A stretch of DNA of 64,000 nucleotides from JADJEK01 sp052034255 (GTDB taxonomy: Bacteria > Planctomycetota > B15-G4 > JADJEK01), in the NCBI GenBank assembly GCA_052034255.1, contig JBPOIU010000020.1, positions 1-64,000 of the forward strand, in the 5' to 3' direction. The notes below the pieces were generated by a model that did no database searches, had not been told where the DNA came from, and was given only the letters and a program-made list of their open reading frames with translations. Shown one piece after another: positions 1-8,984 of the stretch. The translations under genes were made by a program, and so were the position numbers. Numbering within the stretch: position 1 is the first letter of the stretch; every line of letters starts with the position of its first letter.

Positions 1-1
1 A

Positions 2-262
2 GCGGATCGCCGCATCCGTGCGGAACGAGCGAGAGGCCGGGGGCCAGGGCCGGCTGTCGTGCCGGGTCCGGGGACCTATCTGGCGACGGAGTGGGCTGGA
101 GCCTGGCGGCTTTGAGACCGGGGAGAATTGCGGCTCGCGCCTTCGGCGCTCCATCGCTTCGGTGGAAGGCATGGGTGCACACGAGATGACGGGGACGGAG
201 GCGCCTCCGTCCCCGATCTGTCCCCCGTCTGTCCCCTTGCCCGCGGATCGCCGCATCCGTGC
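2..262. repeat. 20-bp direct repeat pair
   Basis: GCGGATCGCCGCATCCGTGC occurs at 2-21 and again at 243-262. A second, shorter pair (130-152 and 275-297, differing at one base) lies between and after them. The two pairs have different offsets (241 and 145 bp), so this is not a simple tandem duplication. Confidence 0.8.
191..214. repeat. 24-bp perfect palindrome, REP-like
   Basis: GGGGACGGAGGCGCC followed by its complement makes a 24-bp perfect palindrome. Closely related imperfect palindromes occur as a tandem pair near 38.6 kb. Short GGGGAC-type palindromes in intergenic DNA are typical of REP elements mobilised by a distant single-strand transposase. No such transposase gene is visible in this window. 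Confidence 0.6.
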
Positions 263-389
263 CCCGGGAGGAGTGCGGCTTGCGCCTTCGGCGCTCCCGG
301 TGGCGATTGAAGGATCGGGGATCCGGGCGCGATTGCCGCCGGCCATGGAACCCCTCAACCGATCCCTCGCGCGGTGCTCGGGGGCCGCG

Positions 390-1442
390 TCAATCGAACA
401 GCGCTGTCTCGATCGGGGCGTCGCAGACCACTTCCTTGGCGATTCTCACGGCCCCCGGCTCCGCACCGTCGACCGCGACCGCGGAGCCGTAGGGCAATCG
501 CAAGCCGCCTGTCGTTCTGAACTCGGACCATCTCACTTCCACCTTCGCGAGGGTGAGATTCGCGGCCCGCCCGATGAACTCCGTCGAACGCAACTCGCCG
601 GTGGTCGCATCGAGACGCAAGCGCGTCGCGGCTCCCCCGAACCACGCGATCACGTCCTGCGTGGTCTCCGTCTCGCCAGCGGACACGACGACGAAATCAG
701 AACGGGTGCGCGCTCGGGCGATGATCAACGGGTGGTGTGACCACTTGCGTGAGAGTGCCTCGGCGCGAACCGGATGGTAGATCTCGGTCGCACCGTTCCA
801 GGTCGAACGCGCCTCTTGGTGATCCAACACCAAGCGCGCCTCCTTGTCGGACGTCGGGAACTGGGTCTGCTCACAGGCGCGAATCGTCGAGTCCGCGTCG
901 AACAGGACGGTCCAGATCGTTCGCCGCTCGACCTGATCGTCCTTCAACACCTCGGTGGTCTGGCGCATCGACCTGATCGCGTCGATGCGCGCGCTCCCAC
1001 CCAGGGTCTCGACGAAGCGCGCGAATCGCTTCGCGCCTTCGGTCGCCGATTCCGGAGTCGACCCGGGACGAGGGTCTGCTCGCTCGAGCAGTTTCTCCGG
1101 AGCGCTCAAGAACCCCTCGCGACACCCATCCGACGCGAAGATGTAGATCCTTCCGTCGTGGATGGCGTAACGGTTGACGTCTCCGCGAGAACTCAACGGG
1201 CCCATGCGCGCGCAGGCTCCGCCCAGTTGAACCTCGTACCGGGCGACATCGGCCACGAACGCGTCGCGGTTCTCCGTCGACACGAAACGGTACTCGTACG
1301 GCGCCTGGACGACCGTGTAGGCCTGGTCGCCGGCGATCGCGCGACCCGCGACCAACGCGACGGGATCCACCGGAAACAGCTCCGGGACCTGGCAACCGAG
1401 AGCGACGCACATCGACCAGATCGACGACGCAGCGATCCACAT
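390..1442 (-). CDS. YHS-like domain lipoprotein
   Basis: 350 aa. The N-terminus is hydrophobic and ends in a plausible lipobox (V-A-L-G-C, Cys17), so export and lipidation are likely although the leader has no basic residue. Residues ~22-120 resemble a YHS domain: a short P-V-D-P-V-A-L start, an F-V-S-T-E-N-R-D-A-F segment and Cys77/Cys107. The classic YHS Cys pair is not in its usual place, so metal binding is uncertain. Residues ~135-350 are predicted beta-rich and contain a G-G-x-R-L-P-Y segment like LolA/half-barrel proteins, but I cannot assign them firmly. The ATG at 1442 has a GGAGG sequence 9 nt upstream. It follows the gene at 1559 by 116 bp on the same strand and could be co-transcribed. 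Function unknown. Confidence 0.75.
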   Translation of the reverse strand: MWIAASSIWSMCVALGCQVPELFPVDPVALVAGRAIAGDQAYTVVQAPYEYRFVSTENRDAFVADVARYEVQLGGACARMGPLSSRGDVNRYAIHDGRIYIFASDGCREGFLSAPEKLLERADPRPGSTPESATEGAKRFARFVETLGGSARIDAIRSMRQTTEVLKDDQVERRTIWTVLFDADSTIRACEQTQFPTSDKEARLVLDHQEARSTWNGATEIYHPVRAEALSRKWSHHPLIIARARTRSDFVVVSAGETETTQDVIAWFGGAATRLRLDATTGELRSTEFIGRAANLTLAKVEVRWSEFRTTGGLRLPYGSAVAVDGAEPGAVRIAKEVVCDAPIETALFD

Positions 1443-1558
1443 CGTGTCAAGCCTCCGTTGCTTCGAAACGCGCGCTCCAGGGCTCGACGACGCGAGCGTC
1501 CTGAGCAGTCGCAGAGACTACCCAGGACGCCCGTCAGTGTCCGCCGTTCAAGACGACG

Positions 1559-2818
1559 TCAGGTGCCGATGATCTCGCAGAGTCCGTTCGAGAACACAGC
1601 GCCCTGCGGGCCCGCTGGGTCGGCTTGGACTGCGTGGTAGTCGAACTCGATGCCGCTCAGGTTTGCGTTGTCCGGCACCGTGAACGGAAGGACGAAGTCG
1701 CCCGCTCCGGCGCCGGCGCCGGGCATCGTGAACGGCACCACGACCCACGGCGAGTTCAGATCGATCAGCAGAGTCCCACCCGCCAGCGGGACCGAACCCT
1801 TCTGCGTGCCGAGGAACAGGACCGTCGGCGCTCCGCCGAGGAAGTCGCGGAACTCGAGCGCCGCGGCCGCGCCGGGGCACGGCGAGAACAGGCCGCGCAG
1901 CTGCGGTTCGAAACCGCCACTGCCGACCATGCTGGCGCCGTAGCTCTTGAACGTGCCGGAGCACGGCACCGCGTCTTGCGGGACCGCGATGCCGACCAGT
2001 TCACCGAGTGCGAAGTCCTGGTAGATCGTCGTGACCTGGCCCGTCGCGTCGATCGAGAACACGCCGCCGTTGCGGCCGCAGGTCAGCAGCGCTCCGTCGC
2101 GCGAGAGCTTGAGGTCGCTCGGGTGGACGAGCACGCCCGGTTGTTCGGCGAAGAGTTCGGCTTCCGCGGTGTCGAGGCGGAAACGCACGATGCGATTGCC
2201 GTTGTACATCGCGCAGAACATGTTGCCCGAGCCGTCGATCACGAGTCCGCCGGGCTGGTCGATCAACGGCGACGCCGAGAACAGCGACGCGTTCCACTGC
2301 GCGTCGTACTTGATGATCGTGTTGCCGTTCAGGTTCGCGACGTAGAGGTTGCCGTCGGCGTCGTACGCGAGTCCGTCGGGCCAATCGAGCAGGTCGTTCG
2401 ACATCGCGTCGTCGACTAGCAACGTCTGCGTGCCATCCATCGCGACGTGGATGAGCTTGTTGCCCTTCATGTCCGACATGATGAAGCCCGAGCCGTCGCG
2501 CGCCGGAATGCAGGTGACCGGCATCTCGAACAAGCCGCCCGCCGACAGCGGCGCGACCTGACCGTTCGGATCGATCTTCATCATCGCCGGCCAGCCGCGG
2601 TCCGGCATGTAGAGATACCCGTCCGGCATGAACGTGCCGTAGTGCGGGATCAGCATCGGGGTCGCCCAGTTGGTGGCGACCAACGTGTCGGCATCGAGCC
2701 GCACGATCGCGCCGACCGACGGCGCGGACAGGTAGTAGTCACGGTCGGACGCCGATGCGGTGGCGGCGACGAAGCCGAGGGCCAGACAGGACGCCGAGAT
2801 CGACAACGAGTACTTCAC
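1559..2818 (-). CDS. secreted NHL/SMP-30-like beta-propeller protein
   Basis: 419 aa from a GTG start at 2818, chosen because AAGGAGG lies 5 nt upstream (2824-2830) and the next residues form a classic signal peptide (K-Y-S-L-S then a hydrophobic core and A-T-A-S-A). The open frame extends much further upstream, but that part is arginine-rich noise. Residues ~25-300 carry repeated strand patterns with D-G-L-A-Y-D-A-D-G-N-L-Y-V-A-N and related motifs, typical of NHL or SMP-30/gluconolactonase-like propellers. The last ~110 residues form a separate beta-rich domain ending in F-S-N-G-L-C-E-I-I-G-T, which matches the tails of four other secreted proteins in this window. Probably an extracellular or surface protein; no catalytic residues could be assigned. 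Confidence 0.8.
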   Translation of the reverse strand: MKYSLSISASCLALGFVAATASASDRDYYLSAPSVGAIVRLDADTLVATNWATPMLIPHYGTFMPDGYLYMPDRGWPAMMKIDPNGQVAPLSAGGLFEMPVTCIPARDGSGFIMSDMKGNKLIHVAMDGTQTLLVDDAMSNDLLDWPDGLAYDADGNLYVANLNGNTIIKYDAQWNASLFSASPLIDQPGGLVIDGSGNMFCAMYNGNRIVRFRLDTAEAELFAEQPGVLVHPSDLKLSRDGALLTCGRNGGVFSIDATGQVTTIYQDFALGELVGIAVPQDAVPCSGTFKSYGASMVGSGGFEPQLRGLFSPCPGAAAALEFRDFLGGAPTVLFLGTQKGSVPLAGGTLLIDLNSPWVVVPFTMPGAGAGAGDFVLPFTVPDNANLSGIEFDYHAVQADPAGPQGAVFSNGLCEIIGT

Positions 2819-2985
2819 GCGATCCTCCTTCGAGAGAGCGGTCGAGGTCGTCCCTCTGGAACGGCTCGTCGACGGAGGTCGTGCCAGGGGAAACCGCCGC
2901 GCCGCACGCGAAAGCGTCCCCGCTGCCACGCGCATGCACTGCCGTCCCGCCGGGTCGCTCGAGCCCGAAGCCCGCGCGGGGCGCG

Positions 2986-3420
2986 TTACGCCGGCTTCGT
3001 CACGGCGCGCAGCAGACTGCCGTCCTCGGACGACTTGAAGCCGCGCTTCTCGAGCCAACGCGCGACGGCTTCGCGCTGCGGATGCGACGCGCGCACGACG
3101 TTGTAGACGTAGTTGAGACCGCGCGCGCGCGCCTCGGCCGTCAGGTGCTCGAGGATGAACGTGCCCGCGCCGTGATTGCGTTGATCGCTCGCCGTCGCGA
3201 GCAGGATCTCGCCCTCGCCCCAGACCACGTCGAGCCAGCCGAAGCCGACGACCTTGTCGCCGGACTCCGCGCGCCACCACGTTCCCGGGACGAGATCACC
3301 GACCTTCAACTCCTTGAAGCGGCGATCGAACGTGCCGACCGGCGCATCGCCGACGATGCGCGCCTTGTTCGCGTCCCAGCGCGCCGGATCTTCTTTCACC
3401 CACTTCAATGCGGTCGCCAT
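2986..3420 (-). CDS. GNAT-family N-acetyltransferase
   Basis: 144 aa from the ATG at 3420, preceded by a GGAGG sequence; an ATG 24 codons further upstream lacks this. The protein has the GNAT order of elements: a W-W-R-A-E-S-G-D-K-V-V-G-F strand pair, then a Q-R-N-H-G-A-G-T segment that corresponds to the acetyl-CoA pyrophosphate-binding loop (R/Q-x-x-G-x-G/A), and an R-x-W-L-E-K-R-G-F C-terminal motif. The substrate cannot be predicted. It stands alone between the propeller gene and the TPR-like gene. Confidence 0.85.
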   Translation of the reverse strand: MATALKWVKEDPARWDANKARIVGDAPVGTFDRRFKELKVGDLVPGTWWRAESGDKVVGFGWLDVVWGEGEILLATASDQRNHGAGTFILEHLTAEARARGLNYVYNVVRASHPQREAVARWLEKRGFKSSEDGSLLRAVTKPA

Positions 3421-3505
3421 CGCGTCCTCCGTTCGCAGGGGAGCCTCCGCGGAGGCTCCCACCTTGGAATCGTCCAGCGCGCCGACGCGCACACGCCGTG
3501 CCGCG

Positions 3506-4894
3506 TCATTCGTCGCCGAGGGTCGACTCGAGCAGGTTGAACTTGCTCGTCAGATCTCCGGCGTCGAACGCTTCGGTGAAGCAGGCCGCGACGTGCGCCG
3601 CGATCTCCTTCGTCGCGGGCGAGCCGCCGTTCTGCGCCGCGATCGCGGCGTAGCGCGTGATCGTTGCATCGTTCGGGAAGCGCGCGAGCGCAGCGATGAG
3701 ATCGGGATCGTCGCTGCGAAGCGTGTCCTGCTTCGCGTGGAGCAGGGAGCCCGCGAACCGCACGGAATCCGTCCGCTCGAAGCCCATGCGATCGACGTCG
3801 GCCAGCGCGGGATCGTCGGTCATCGCGTACAGCGCAGCCAGCGTCTCGAGCGCGATCACGTCCCCGGCCTCACCGCGCCGCTTCAACTCATCACCGTGCC
3901 GCTCCAACATCTGCGCGCCATCTCCCACTCCGGCGTCGACCAGCATGCGCATCCATTCCCCGGTCAAGCGTGGACTGACGGGAAGGGCTGCGTCGTCGCC
4001 GATCAACCGCAACGTCGCGAGCAGCTTCTGCTGGTCCGCGGACAAGCCCGCCGACTTCGGACTCGCCAGCATGTCCTCCAACGATCGATCACGGCTGACG
4101 CGCACGTCCGCGTAGGCGAGCGCTTGTCGTACGCGCAGGTCGTCCACCGGCAAGCTCGCGCGCATCCGTTCGAGATCCGCCTTCAAGTACTCGTGGTGGA
4201 TCCCGCTGTTCCACCAGTCCCGCTTGAAGTTCAAGTCCAGCAGGATCAGTTCCTCCGCCGCCTCCACGTCGCCGGCATCGACGGCTCGCAGCAACGCATC
4301 GCGGCGCGCGAACGACGACGGACCGAAGTGGATCCAGCACGCGGCCTTCTCGACCCGGGTGCTGTCCGGGATCGTCTCCAACGTGACGCGTCGCCAAGAG
4401 TCCACCGCGTCCCGCGGTCGATCGAGTAGCAACAGACACTCCGCGCGCAATGCGTGGATCACGTTCTGGCTCGATCCGAGCGAAGCGTCGTCGCTGAGGG
4501 TTCGATACAGCGCCTCCGCCTCGGGGATCCTGCCGGCGCGGTGGAGTTCGAGCGCCCATTCCATGGCAACCGGCGCGATGGCGGGGGCTTTGGCGTACGC
4601 CTCCTCGTGCAGCGCCATCGCGAGCTCGGGCTCCATGTCGAACAACGTGTTCCCGAGCACGAACGCGTGGGCCGCCGTGCGCCGGTCCTTCGCGACGACG
4701 TCGAGCAGAGCTTGCGTCGCCTCTTTCATGCGTCCTTGCAGCAACCGTCGCTCGTTCGCCTCGAGCACGGGTGCGTAGTCGGCTCGCGCCCGTTCCAATG
4801 CGTCGCGAAAGGTCGCGATCGGGTCGTCCGTCGCGCTCCACGTCAATGCCGCGAAAACGACCAACGATCCGGCGTCCATGAAATGCCCCCGCAT
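3506..4894 (-). CDS. TPR-like helical repeat protein
   Basis: 462 aa from an ATG at 4894 that overlaps the upstream stop codon as TGATG, suggesting translational coupling. An alternative ATG at 4879 has a weak GGGGG upstream. Either start gives a short hydrophobic N-terminus (G-S-L-V-V-F-A-A-L-T-W-S-A), compatible with export. Residues ~50-190 contain helical pairs of TPR type, for example A-H-A-F-V-L-G-N-T-L-F and A-L-E-L-H-R-A-G-R-I-P-E-A-E-A-L-Y. The C-terminal half is helical without a clear repeat. It is the last gene of the run that starts with the VIT/PEP-CTERM gene at 11404. Role unknown; scaffold for neighbours is a guess. Confidence 0.75.
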   Translation of the reverse strand: MRGHFMDAGSLVVFAALTWSATDDPIATFRDALERARADYAPVLEANERRLLQGRMKEATQALLDVVAKDRRTAAHAFVLGNTLFDMEPELAMALHEEAYAKAPAIAPVAMEWALELHRAGRIPEAEALYRTLSDDASLGSSQNVIHALRAECLLLLDRPRDAVDSWRRVTLETIPDSTRVEKAACWIHFGPSSFARRDALLRAVDAGDVEAAEELILLDLNFKRDWWNSGIHHEYLKADLERMRASLPVDDLRVRQALAYADVRVSRDRSLEDMLASPKSAGLSADQQKLLATLRLIGDDAALPVSPRLTGEWMRMLVDAGVGDGAQMLERHGDELKRRGEAGDVIALETLAALYAMTDDPALADVDRMGFERTDSVRFAGSLLHAKQDTLRSDDPDLIAALARFPNDATITRYAAIAAQNGGSPATKEIAAHVAACFTEAFDAGDLTSKFNLLESTLGDE

Positions 4895-5922
4895 CAGCCG
4901 CGCGCGACGCGCGACAACACCGACCAAAGCGTCGTGCCCACGTTCGAGCGCCAATCATGCCAATCGCCGGCACGTGCTCGCCCGAACTTGTCGAGACGGA
5001 AGTCGAGGAAGGAATCGTCGAGCCCTTGCTCGATCGGGTACGCGCCACTGCCGGCGTGGATCCGGCGCAACAGCCGCAGGAAGCCGACGCGCTTCCAGTC
5101 CTCCATGTTGCCCGTGACGCGCGCAGCGGCCGGCATCGATAGCAGCGCGCGTTCGTCGTCGTCGAGCTGCGTTGCGACGTCCCCGACGCGGAAGCCGGTC
5201 GCCCTACCCACCGCGTCGCGCTCCGTGACCAGACGCAACGCGCCGCTCACGCCCTCGGCGTCGGTGACCGCCGCGCGCTCGCCCCGCAACAGGAAAGACC
5301 CCGTCGCGTAGTCGCGCGGCTCGACGATCACGGCGTGGCGATCCCCGCTGAGCCGCAACGTGCGCGTTTCGTCGGCGCCGGATCGCGATCGTTCCGCGCG
5401 TTCGATGCGATCGGTCTGGAACACCGCCTTCACCATCGCGAACGCGTGATAGCGATACGCCGAGCGCTCGAATCGCGCATCGCGCAGCGCGCCCAGCAGC
5501 CCCGCCTCGCGCGCGCGCAGCATCGTGTCGTACCAGGGCAATTCGATGCAGTCCTCGGCGACCCACGCGCGGCGGAACGCGGAGAAACGCGCAACGTGGC
5601 GGAACTGTTTCGGCAACAGGACCGGCGTGTCGATCAACAGATCGACGCGGCCGAGATCGAAGCGCGACAGTGCGCCGAGCACGACCGGCAACGCGGCCTT
5701 GCCGACCGCCACGTACACGAGATCGACGTCGCGCAGGCGGCTCGCGGTCATCTGCGCCGAGTCCTCGACGCGCACCGTCGATCCCGCGATCGACACCTCA
5801 CGCGCATGGCGCGCGAACACGCCGAGAACCGAACACTCGCGGGACGCACGCAGGAACGCCGGGTAGGCGGTTTCGACCACGCGTTTGCCCGCGCCGATGA
5901 TCCAGACTCCGCGCGCACTCAT
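4894..5922 (-). CDS. Rossmann-fold (Gfo/Idh-like) protein
   Basis: 342 aa. The ATG at 5922 has AAGGAG upstream and overlaps the stop of the GMC gene (ATGA). The first residues, G-V-W-I-I-G-A-G, match the N-terminal beta strand and G-x-G-x-x loop of NAD(P)-binding Gfo/Idh/MocA-type proteins, and D-V-D-L-V-Y-V-A-V-G follows as the expected next nucleotide-contact strand. The usual E-K-P motif is replaced by D-T-P-V-L-L, so catalytic activity is uncertain. Its position next to the GMC oxidoreductase and the exosortase genes suggests a shared pathway, perhaps sugar or cofactor modification at the surface, but that is inference. Confidence 0.75.
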   Translation of the reverse strand: MSARGVWIIGAGKRVVETAYPAFLRASRECSVLGVFARHAREVSIAGSTVRVEDSAQMTASRLRDVDLVYVAVGKAALPVVLGALSRFDLGRVDLLIDTPVLLPKQFRHVARFSAFRRAWVAEDCIELPWYDTMLRAREAGLLGALRDARFERSAYRYHAFAMVKAVFQTDRIERAERSRSGADETRTLRLSGDRHAVIVEPRDYATGSFLLRGERAAVTDAEGVSGALRLVTERDAVGRATGFRVGDVATQLDDDERALLSMPAAARVTGNMEDWKRVGFLRLLRRIHAGSGAYPIEQGLDDSFLDFRLDKFGRARAGDWHDWRSNVGTTLWSVLSRVARG

Positions 5923-7589
5923 CTCGACTCCTTCACGGTCAGTCGTTCGCGCAGATGCCGCGCGAGCCGAATCGACAACGCCACGATCGTGAACGTCGGA
6001 TTCGCGCAGCCGCTGGTCGGGAACACCGACCCACCGGCGCAATACACGTTGTCGACTCCATGCACCCTGAGGTCCGTGTCCACGACCGACGTCGCCGGAT
6101 CACGTCCCATGCGTGTCGCTCCCAAATGGTGCGACGCGTCCTGATCGATCGGCCACGGCGTCGCGCTCTCGAGTTCGCCCTCGAGCGTCCCGAGCCCGCT
6201 GCGCTGGACCTCCTCGCGCAGCGCCGCGTGCAGCGCGATCAACGACCGGCGGTCGAGCTCGCTCGGGGCGTGCTGGACGCGCGGCAATGGCTTGCCGTCT
6301 TCGTCCGAGTCCGCGCACAACGTCACGCGTTGCTCGGCGCGCGGCTCCATCTCCATGAAGTTGCGCAGGCGCACGCGGCGGATCTTCGGGCGCACGGACT
6401 TGACCAAGCGGAAGAACACGTACTGCAGGACGCGGTGGAGGTTCGCGAACACTAGACCGAGCACGGTGAGCCACCCGAGCAGCCCCTTGCGTTCGTTTTG
6501 CAACGCCGAGTCGTCGCCGGTCTCGGCGTAGTCACGCAACTCGATGACTTCGTCGCCCTTCGTGCTTAGGAAGCTTCGCAGCACGAACGTGGCGCGCTTC
6601 ACGAGCAGGATGAACGCCTCGACGCCGCGATTGTCGGACCACGGGAACAGCGGCTCGAAGCGCACGTAGCTGTTCAGCACGCGGAGGCGCCTCTGCTCGT
6701 CCTCCCGCAGCCGCAATCCGGCGTAGCCCGCGAAGCCCTCGAACACGCACCCGAACCAATACGGCGCGGCCTCGACCGGCTTTGCCAGCCGCAACACGCC
6801 GAAATAGTTCTTCGGGTGGTTCATGAAGCCGCGTCCGACCTGATCGCGCTCGTTGCCGAGTCCTTGTGGGCAATGATCCCGCGACGCGAGCAACAAGCGC
6901 GCGTTCTCGATGCCACCACACGCGAGCACGAACGCGCGGGCACGCACCGAGGCGGTGCGGCCGTTCGACGCTCGGATCGTCACCGAGTCGATGCGCGGCG
7001 CGCTCGCTCCGCCGTCCAGGCGCAGAACCGTGGCGTCGAGCCACAGGTCGACGGCTTCGCGTTCGAAGACCGCACGGTGTTCGCGGCCGAAATGCTGCGG
7101 CGTCGTGCGCGCGAGGAACACCTTCTCGTCCAAGCGCGCGAACACGGGCTGCAGCGGACTCTTCACCCGCAGTCGCGCGAAGCCCTGCGGCGTGAAGCAC
7201 GCGCGCGGCGGGAATCGATAGCGCGCGGCCGCGGCCTCGTAGTCGCCGTCGAGTTCGGACCGACCGATCGGCCATCCCGGCGCGCCGATCCACGGCCGCT
7301 CCGCGAAGTCGATCGGATCGAGCGGACTCGACAACCCGGCCCACGTCGACGACGCGCCACCGAACACGCGCTCGCGCGAGTAGTCCTTGATCGTGATCCC
7401 GACGCTGTCGACCCGCCGCAAGCGGTCGCCGCGCACCGTAGTCTTGGTCGTGCCGGACTCGAGCACCGCGACGCGCAGTCCGGACGTCGCGAGTTCGGCC
7501 GCGACGGTCGTGCCGGCGGGTCCCGAACCGACGATGCAAACGTCGTAGTCGGGCAGCGGTCCTTCGTGCGCGGCAAGGTCGCGGATCAT
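5919..7589 (-). CDS. GMC-family oxidoreductase
   Basis: 556 aa from the ATG at 7589, placed just before the FAD-binding strand. V-C-I-V-G-S-G-P-A-G-T-T near residues 17-28 is the dinucleotide-binding G-x-G-x-x-G loop. The C-terminal domain has H-H-L-G-A-T-R-M-G, then N-V-Y-C-A-G-G-S-V-F-P and N-P-T-F-T-I-V-A-L, the standard GMC C-terminal signature. Members oxidise alcohols or sugars using FAD; no signal peptide is visible, so it is probably cytoplasmic or peripheral. It begins 43 nt after the EpsI-like gene and is coupled by ATGA to the downstream Rossmann gene. Substrate unknown. Confidence 0.92.
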   Translation of the reverse strand: MIRDLAAHEGPLPDYDVCIVGSGPAGTTVAAELATSGLRVAVLESGTTKTTVRGDRLRRVDSVGITIKDYSRERVFGGASSTWAGLSSPLDPIDFAERPWIGAPGWPIGRSELDGDYEAAAARYRFPPRACFTPQGFARLRVKSPLQPVFARLDEKVFLARTTPQHFGREHRAVFEREAVDLWLDATVLRLDGGASAPRIDSVTIRASNGRTASVRARAFVLACGGIENARLLLASRDHCPQGLGNERDQVGRGFMNHPKNYFGVLRLAKPVEAAPYWFGCVFEGFAGYAGLRLREDEQRRLRVLNSYVRFEPLFPWSDNRGVEAFILLVKRATFVLRSFLSTKGDEVIELRDYAETGDDSALQNERKGLLGWLTVLGLVFANLHRVLQYVFFRLVKSVRPKIRRVRLRNFMEMEPRAEQRVTLCADSDEDGKPLPRVQHAPSELDRRSLIALHAALREEVQRSGLGTLEGELESATPWPIDQDASHHLGATRMGRDPATSVVDTDLRVHGVDNVYCAGGSVFPTSGCANPTFTIVALSIRLARHLRERLTVKESR

Positions 7590-7632
7590 CGGCGCGACAG
7601 GGTAGCAGCGGACCGCGCCGTCCGTGCTCGGA

Positions 7633-8154
7633 TCATGGGTCGGCGACGATCGGCTCCACGACCACCCACGACCACCACGGGCCGGCCGAGCGCTCGAGCA
7701 TGGCCGCCCACCACCACGACGACACGTCGACGAACACCTGGCCGGTGCTCTCGTCGACGATCCGCTCCCTGATGCGCCACGACCGGCCATCCTTGGATGC
7801 GACGAACGTGGCCCACAACCGCTCGCGGGCGTCGACGATCGGGCCCGTCGACCGGACGGCATGTCCGGTCGCGCGCAGGCAATCCGCCGCGGGGTGCAGC
7901 CGCCGCGTGGCCTCGGTCACGTACCGCAACACGATCTCCCGCGGGCCCGCACGGAACCGCGCGATGGCGCCGGGGAAGTCCGCGGCGAACGCGAGCTCGG
8001 TCCGCGACAACCGCAAGGGCGTCAATGCGACGTCGTCGAATTCCGTCGGCCACGCGGTCGGTGTCACGGACTCGACGCGAAGGACGGCGTCGGAACCACC
8101 TGGCGCCCAGGTCAGTCCGCACGCGACGACGCAGCCGAGTAGGAACGCCCTCAT
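7633..8154 (-). CDS. EpsI-like exosortase-associated protein
   Basis: 173 aa; the ATG at 8154 overlaps the exosortase stop (ATGA). It begins with a signal-like segment M-R-A-F-L-L-G-C-V-V-A-C-G. Residues ~85-100 carry R-R-L-H-P-A-A-D-C-L-R-A-T-G, resembling the H-P-x-x-C-h motif of the EpsI/DUF3485-type proteins that accompany exosortases, sometimes fused to them. The rest is a compact beta-rich domain with W-R-I-R-E-R-I-V-D and a Trp-rich patch. EpsI-like proteins are thought to assist exosortase function or polysaccharide export; the exact role is not known. Assignment rests on context plus this motif. Confidence 0.7.
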   Translation of the reverse strand: MRAFLLGCVVACGLTWAPGGSDAVLRVESVTPTAWPTEFDDVALTPLRLSRTELAFAADFPGAIARFRAGPREIVLRYVTEATRRLHPAADCLRATGHAVRSTGPIVDARERLWATFVASKDGRSWRIRERIVDESTGQVFVDVSSWWWAAMLERSAGPWWSWVVVEPIVADP

Positions 8155-8984
8155 GCGAACCTCCCCAGCGGTCGGCGCGCGAGCCACAGCAAGCAGAACG
8201 CGAAGCCGGCGAAGACCGCGAGACCGACGCTCACGTGCGCGACTTCGGACACTGGAGTCGCCCCGCTCTCGAGCAGCGTCAGGACGACCGTGCGTGCGAT
8301 GGTGGCGCATCCGGCGCACAGCGTCGCCCAGCCGGCGAAGCGCAGCGCGGCGCGACCTTCGAGACGCAAGCGCAGCGCCAGGGCGCAGGAAAACAGCGCG
8401 GAGGTCCACAGCGTCTTCACGCCGGAGCACGGCTCGTCGACGAGCACGCGCGTGCCGCGCAACAGTAACGCCGTGCCTTCGACTTGGACGTCGACGCCGG
8501 CGACGTTCAGCAGCTGCGCGGTGATCGCGCTGACGCACGTTCGCAGCGGATAGCCGAGGTAGAACTGCGCCGACGCGATCACGGGCAACGCCAACGCGCA
8601 CGTCATCAGCCACGCCGGTCGACGCGCGACGGCGAGCCGCTGCGCGCGCGCCAACAGGACCACCGTCACGACCAACGCCAGCGCGGCGATCAGCGGCGGT
8701 GCGACGCGCGCCAGGATCGCGTAGCCCACGACCGCGACGGCGGCGGCACGCGCCCGCGTCGGCGCCACCCGCCCCCCACTCGAGTCGACCGAAGCGAAGC
8801 CGACGGCGAGCCCCAACGCCGCGAGTCCACAGCGATCGTCGCCGACACCTTCGATCATGCGCCGCGCATACCAAGTGAGCGTCGGCCACGCCGCCACGCC
8901 GAGCATCAGCCACGGCAGCACGTGCTGGGCGTGGACGGTCCACGGCGCGCGACGCCTCGCGTTCACCCGTTCGCCGCCGCTCAT
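8151..8984 (-). CDS. exosortase family integral membrane protease/transpeptidase
   Basis: 277 aa with about eight predicted membrane segments. The three conserved exosortase residues are present in order: Cys186 in D-E-P-C-S-G-V-K-T-L-W, Arg231 in C-A-T-I-A-R-T-V-V-L, and His250 in E-V-A-H-V-S-V-G. Exosortases cut PEP-CTERM proteins near the Pro-Glu-Pro motif and are proposed to transfer them to another carrier. The gene is coupled by ATGA on both sides: upstream to a gene whose product ends in a PEP-CTERM signal, and downstream to the EpsI-like gene. This is the arrangement expected for an exosortase dedicated to a linked substrate. I do not assign a subtype. Confidence 0.92.
   Translation of the reverse strand: MSGGERVNARRRAPWTVHAQHVLPWLMLGVAAWPTLTWYARRMIEGVGDDRCGLAALGLAVGFASVDSSGGRVAPTRARAAAVAVVGYAILARVAPPLIAALALVVTVVLLARAQRLAVARRPAWLMTCALALPVIASAQFYLGYPLRTCVSAITAQLLNVAGVDVQVEGTALLLRGTRVLVDEPCSGVKTLWTSALFSCALALRLRLEGRAALRFAGWATLCAGCATIARTVVLTLLESGATPVSEVAHVSVGLAVFAGFAFCLLWLARRPLGRFA

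Larger units (their letters stand above)
1..389. other. non-coding stretch with short repeats
   Basis: No ORF here has a recognisable product; the ORFs present are GC-driven. The stretch holds a 20-bp direct repeat (2-21 and 243-262), a second imperfect pair of 23 bp (130-152 and 275-297, one mismatch) and a 24-bp perfect palindrome (191-214). It lies 3' of the minus-strand gene that ends at 390. I see no clear promoter or terminator. Confidence 0.6.
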
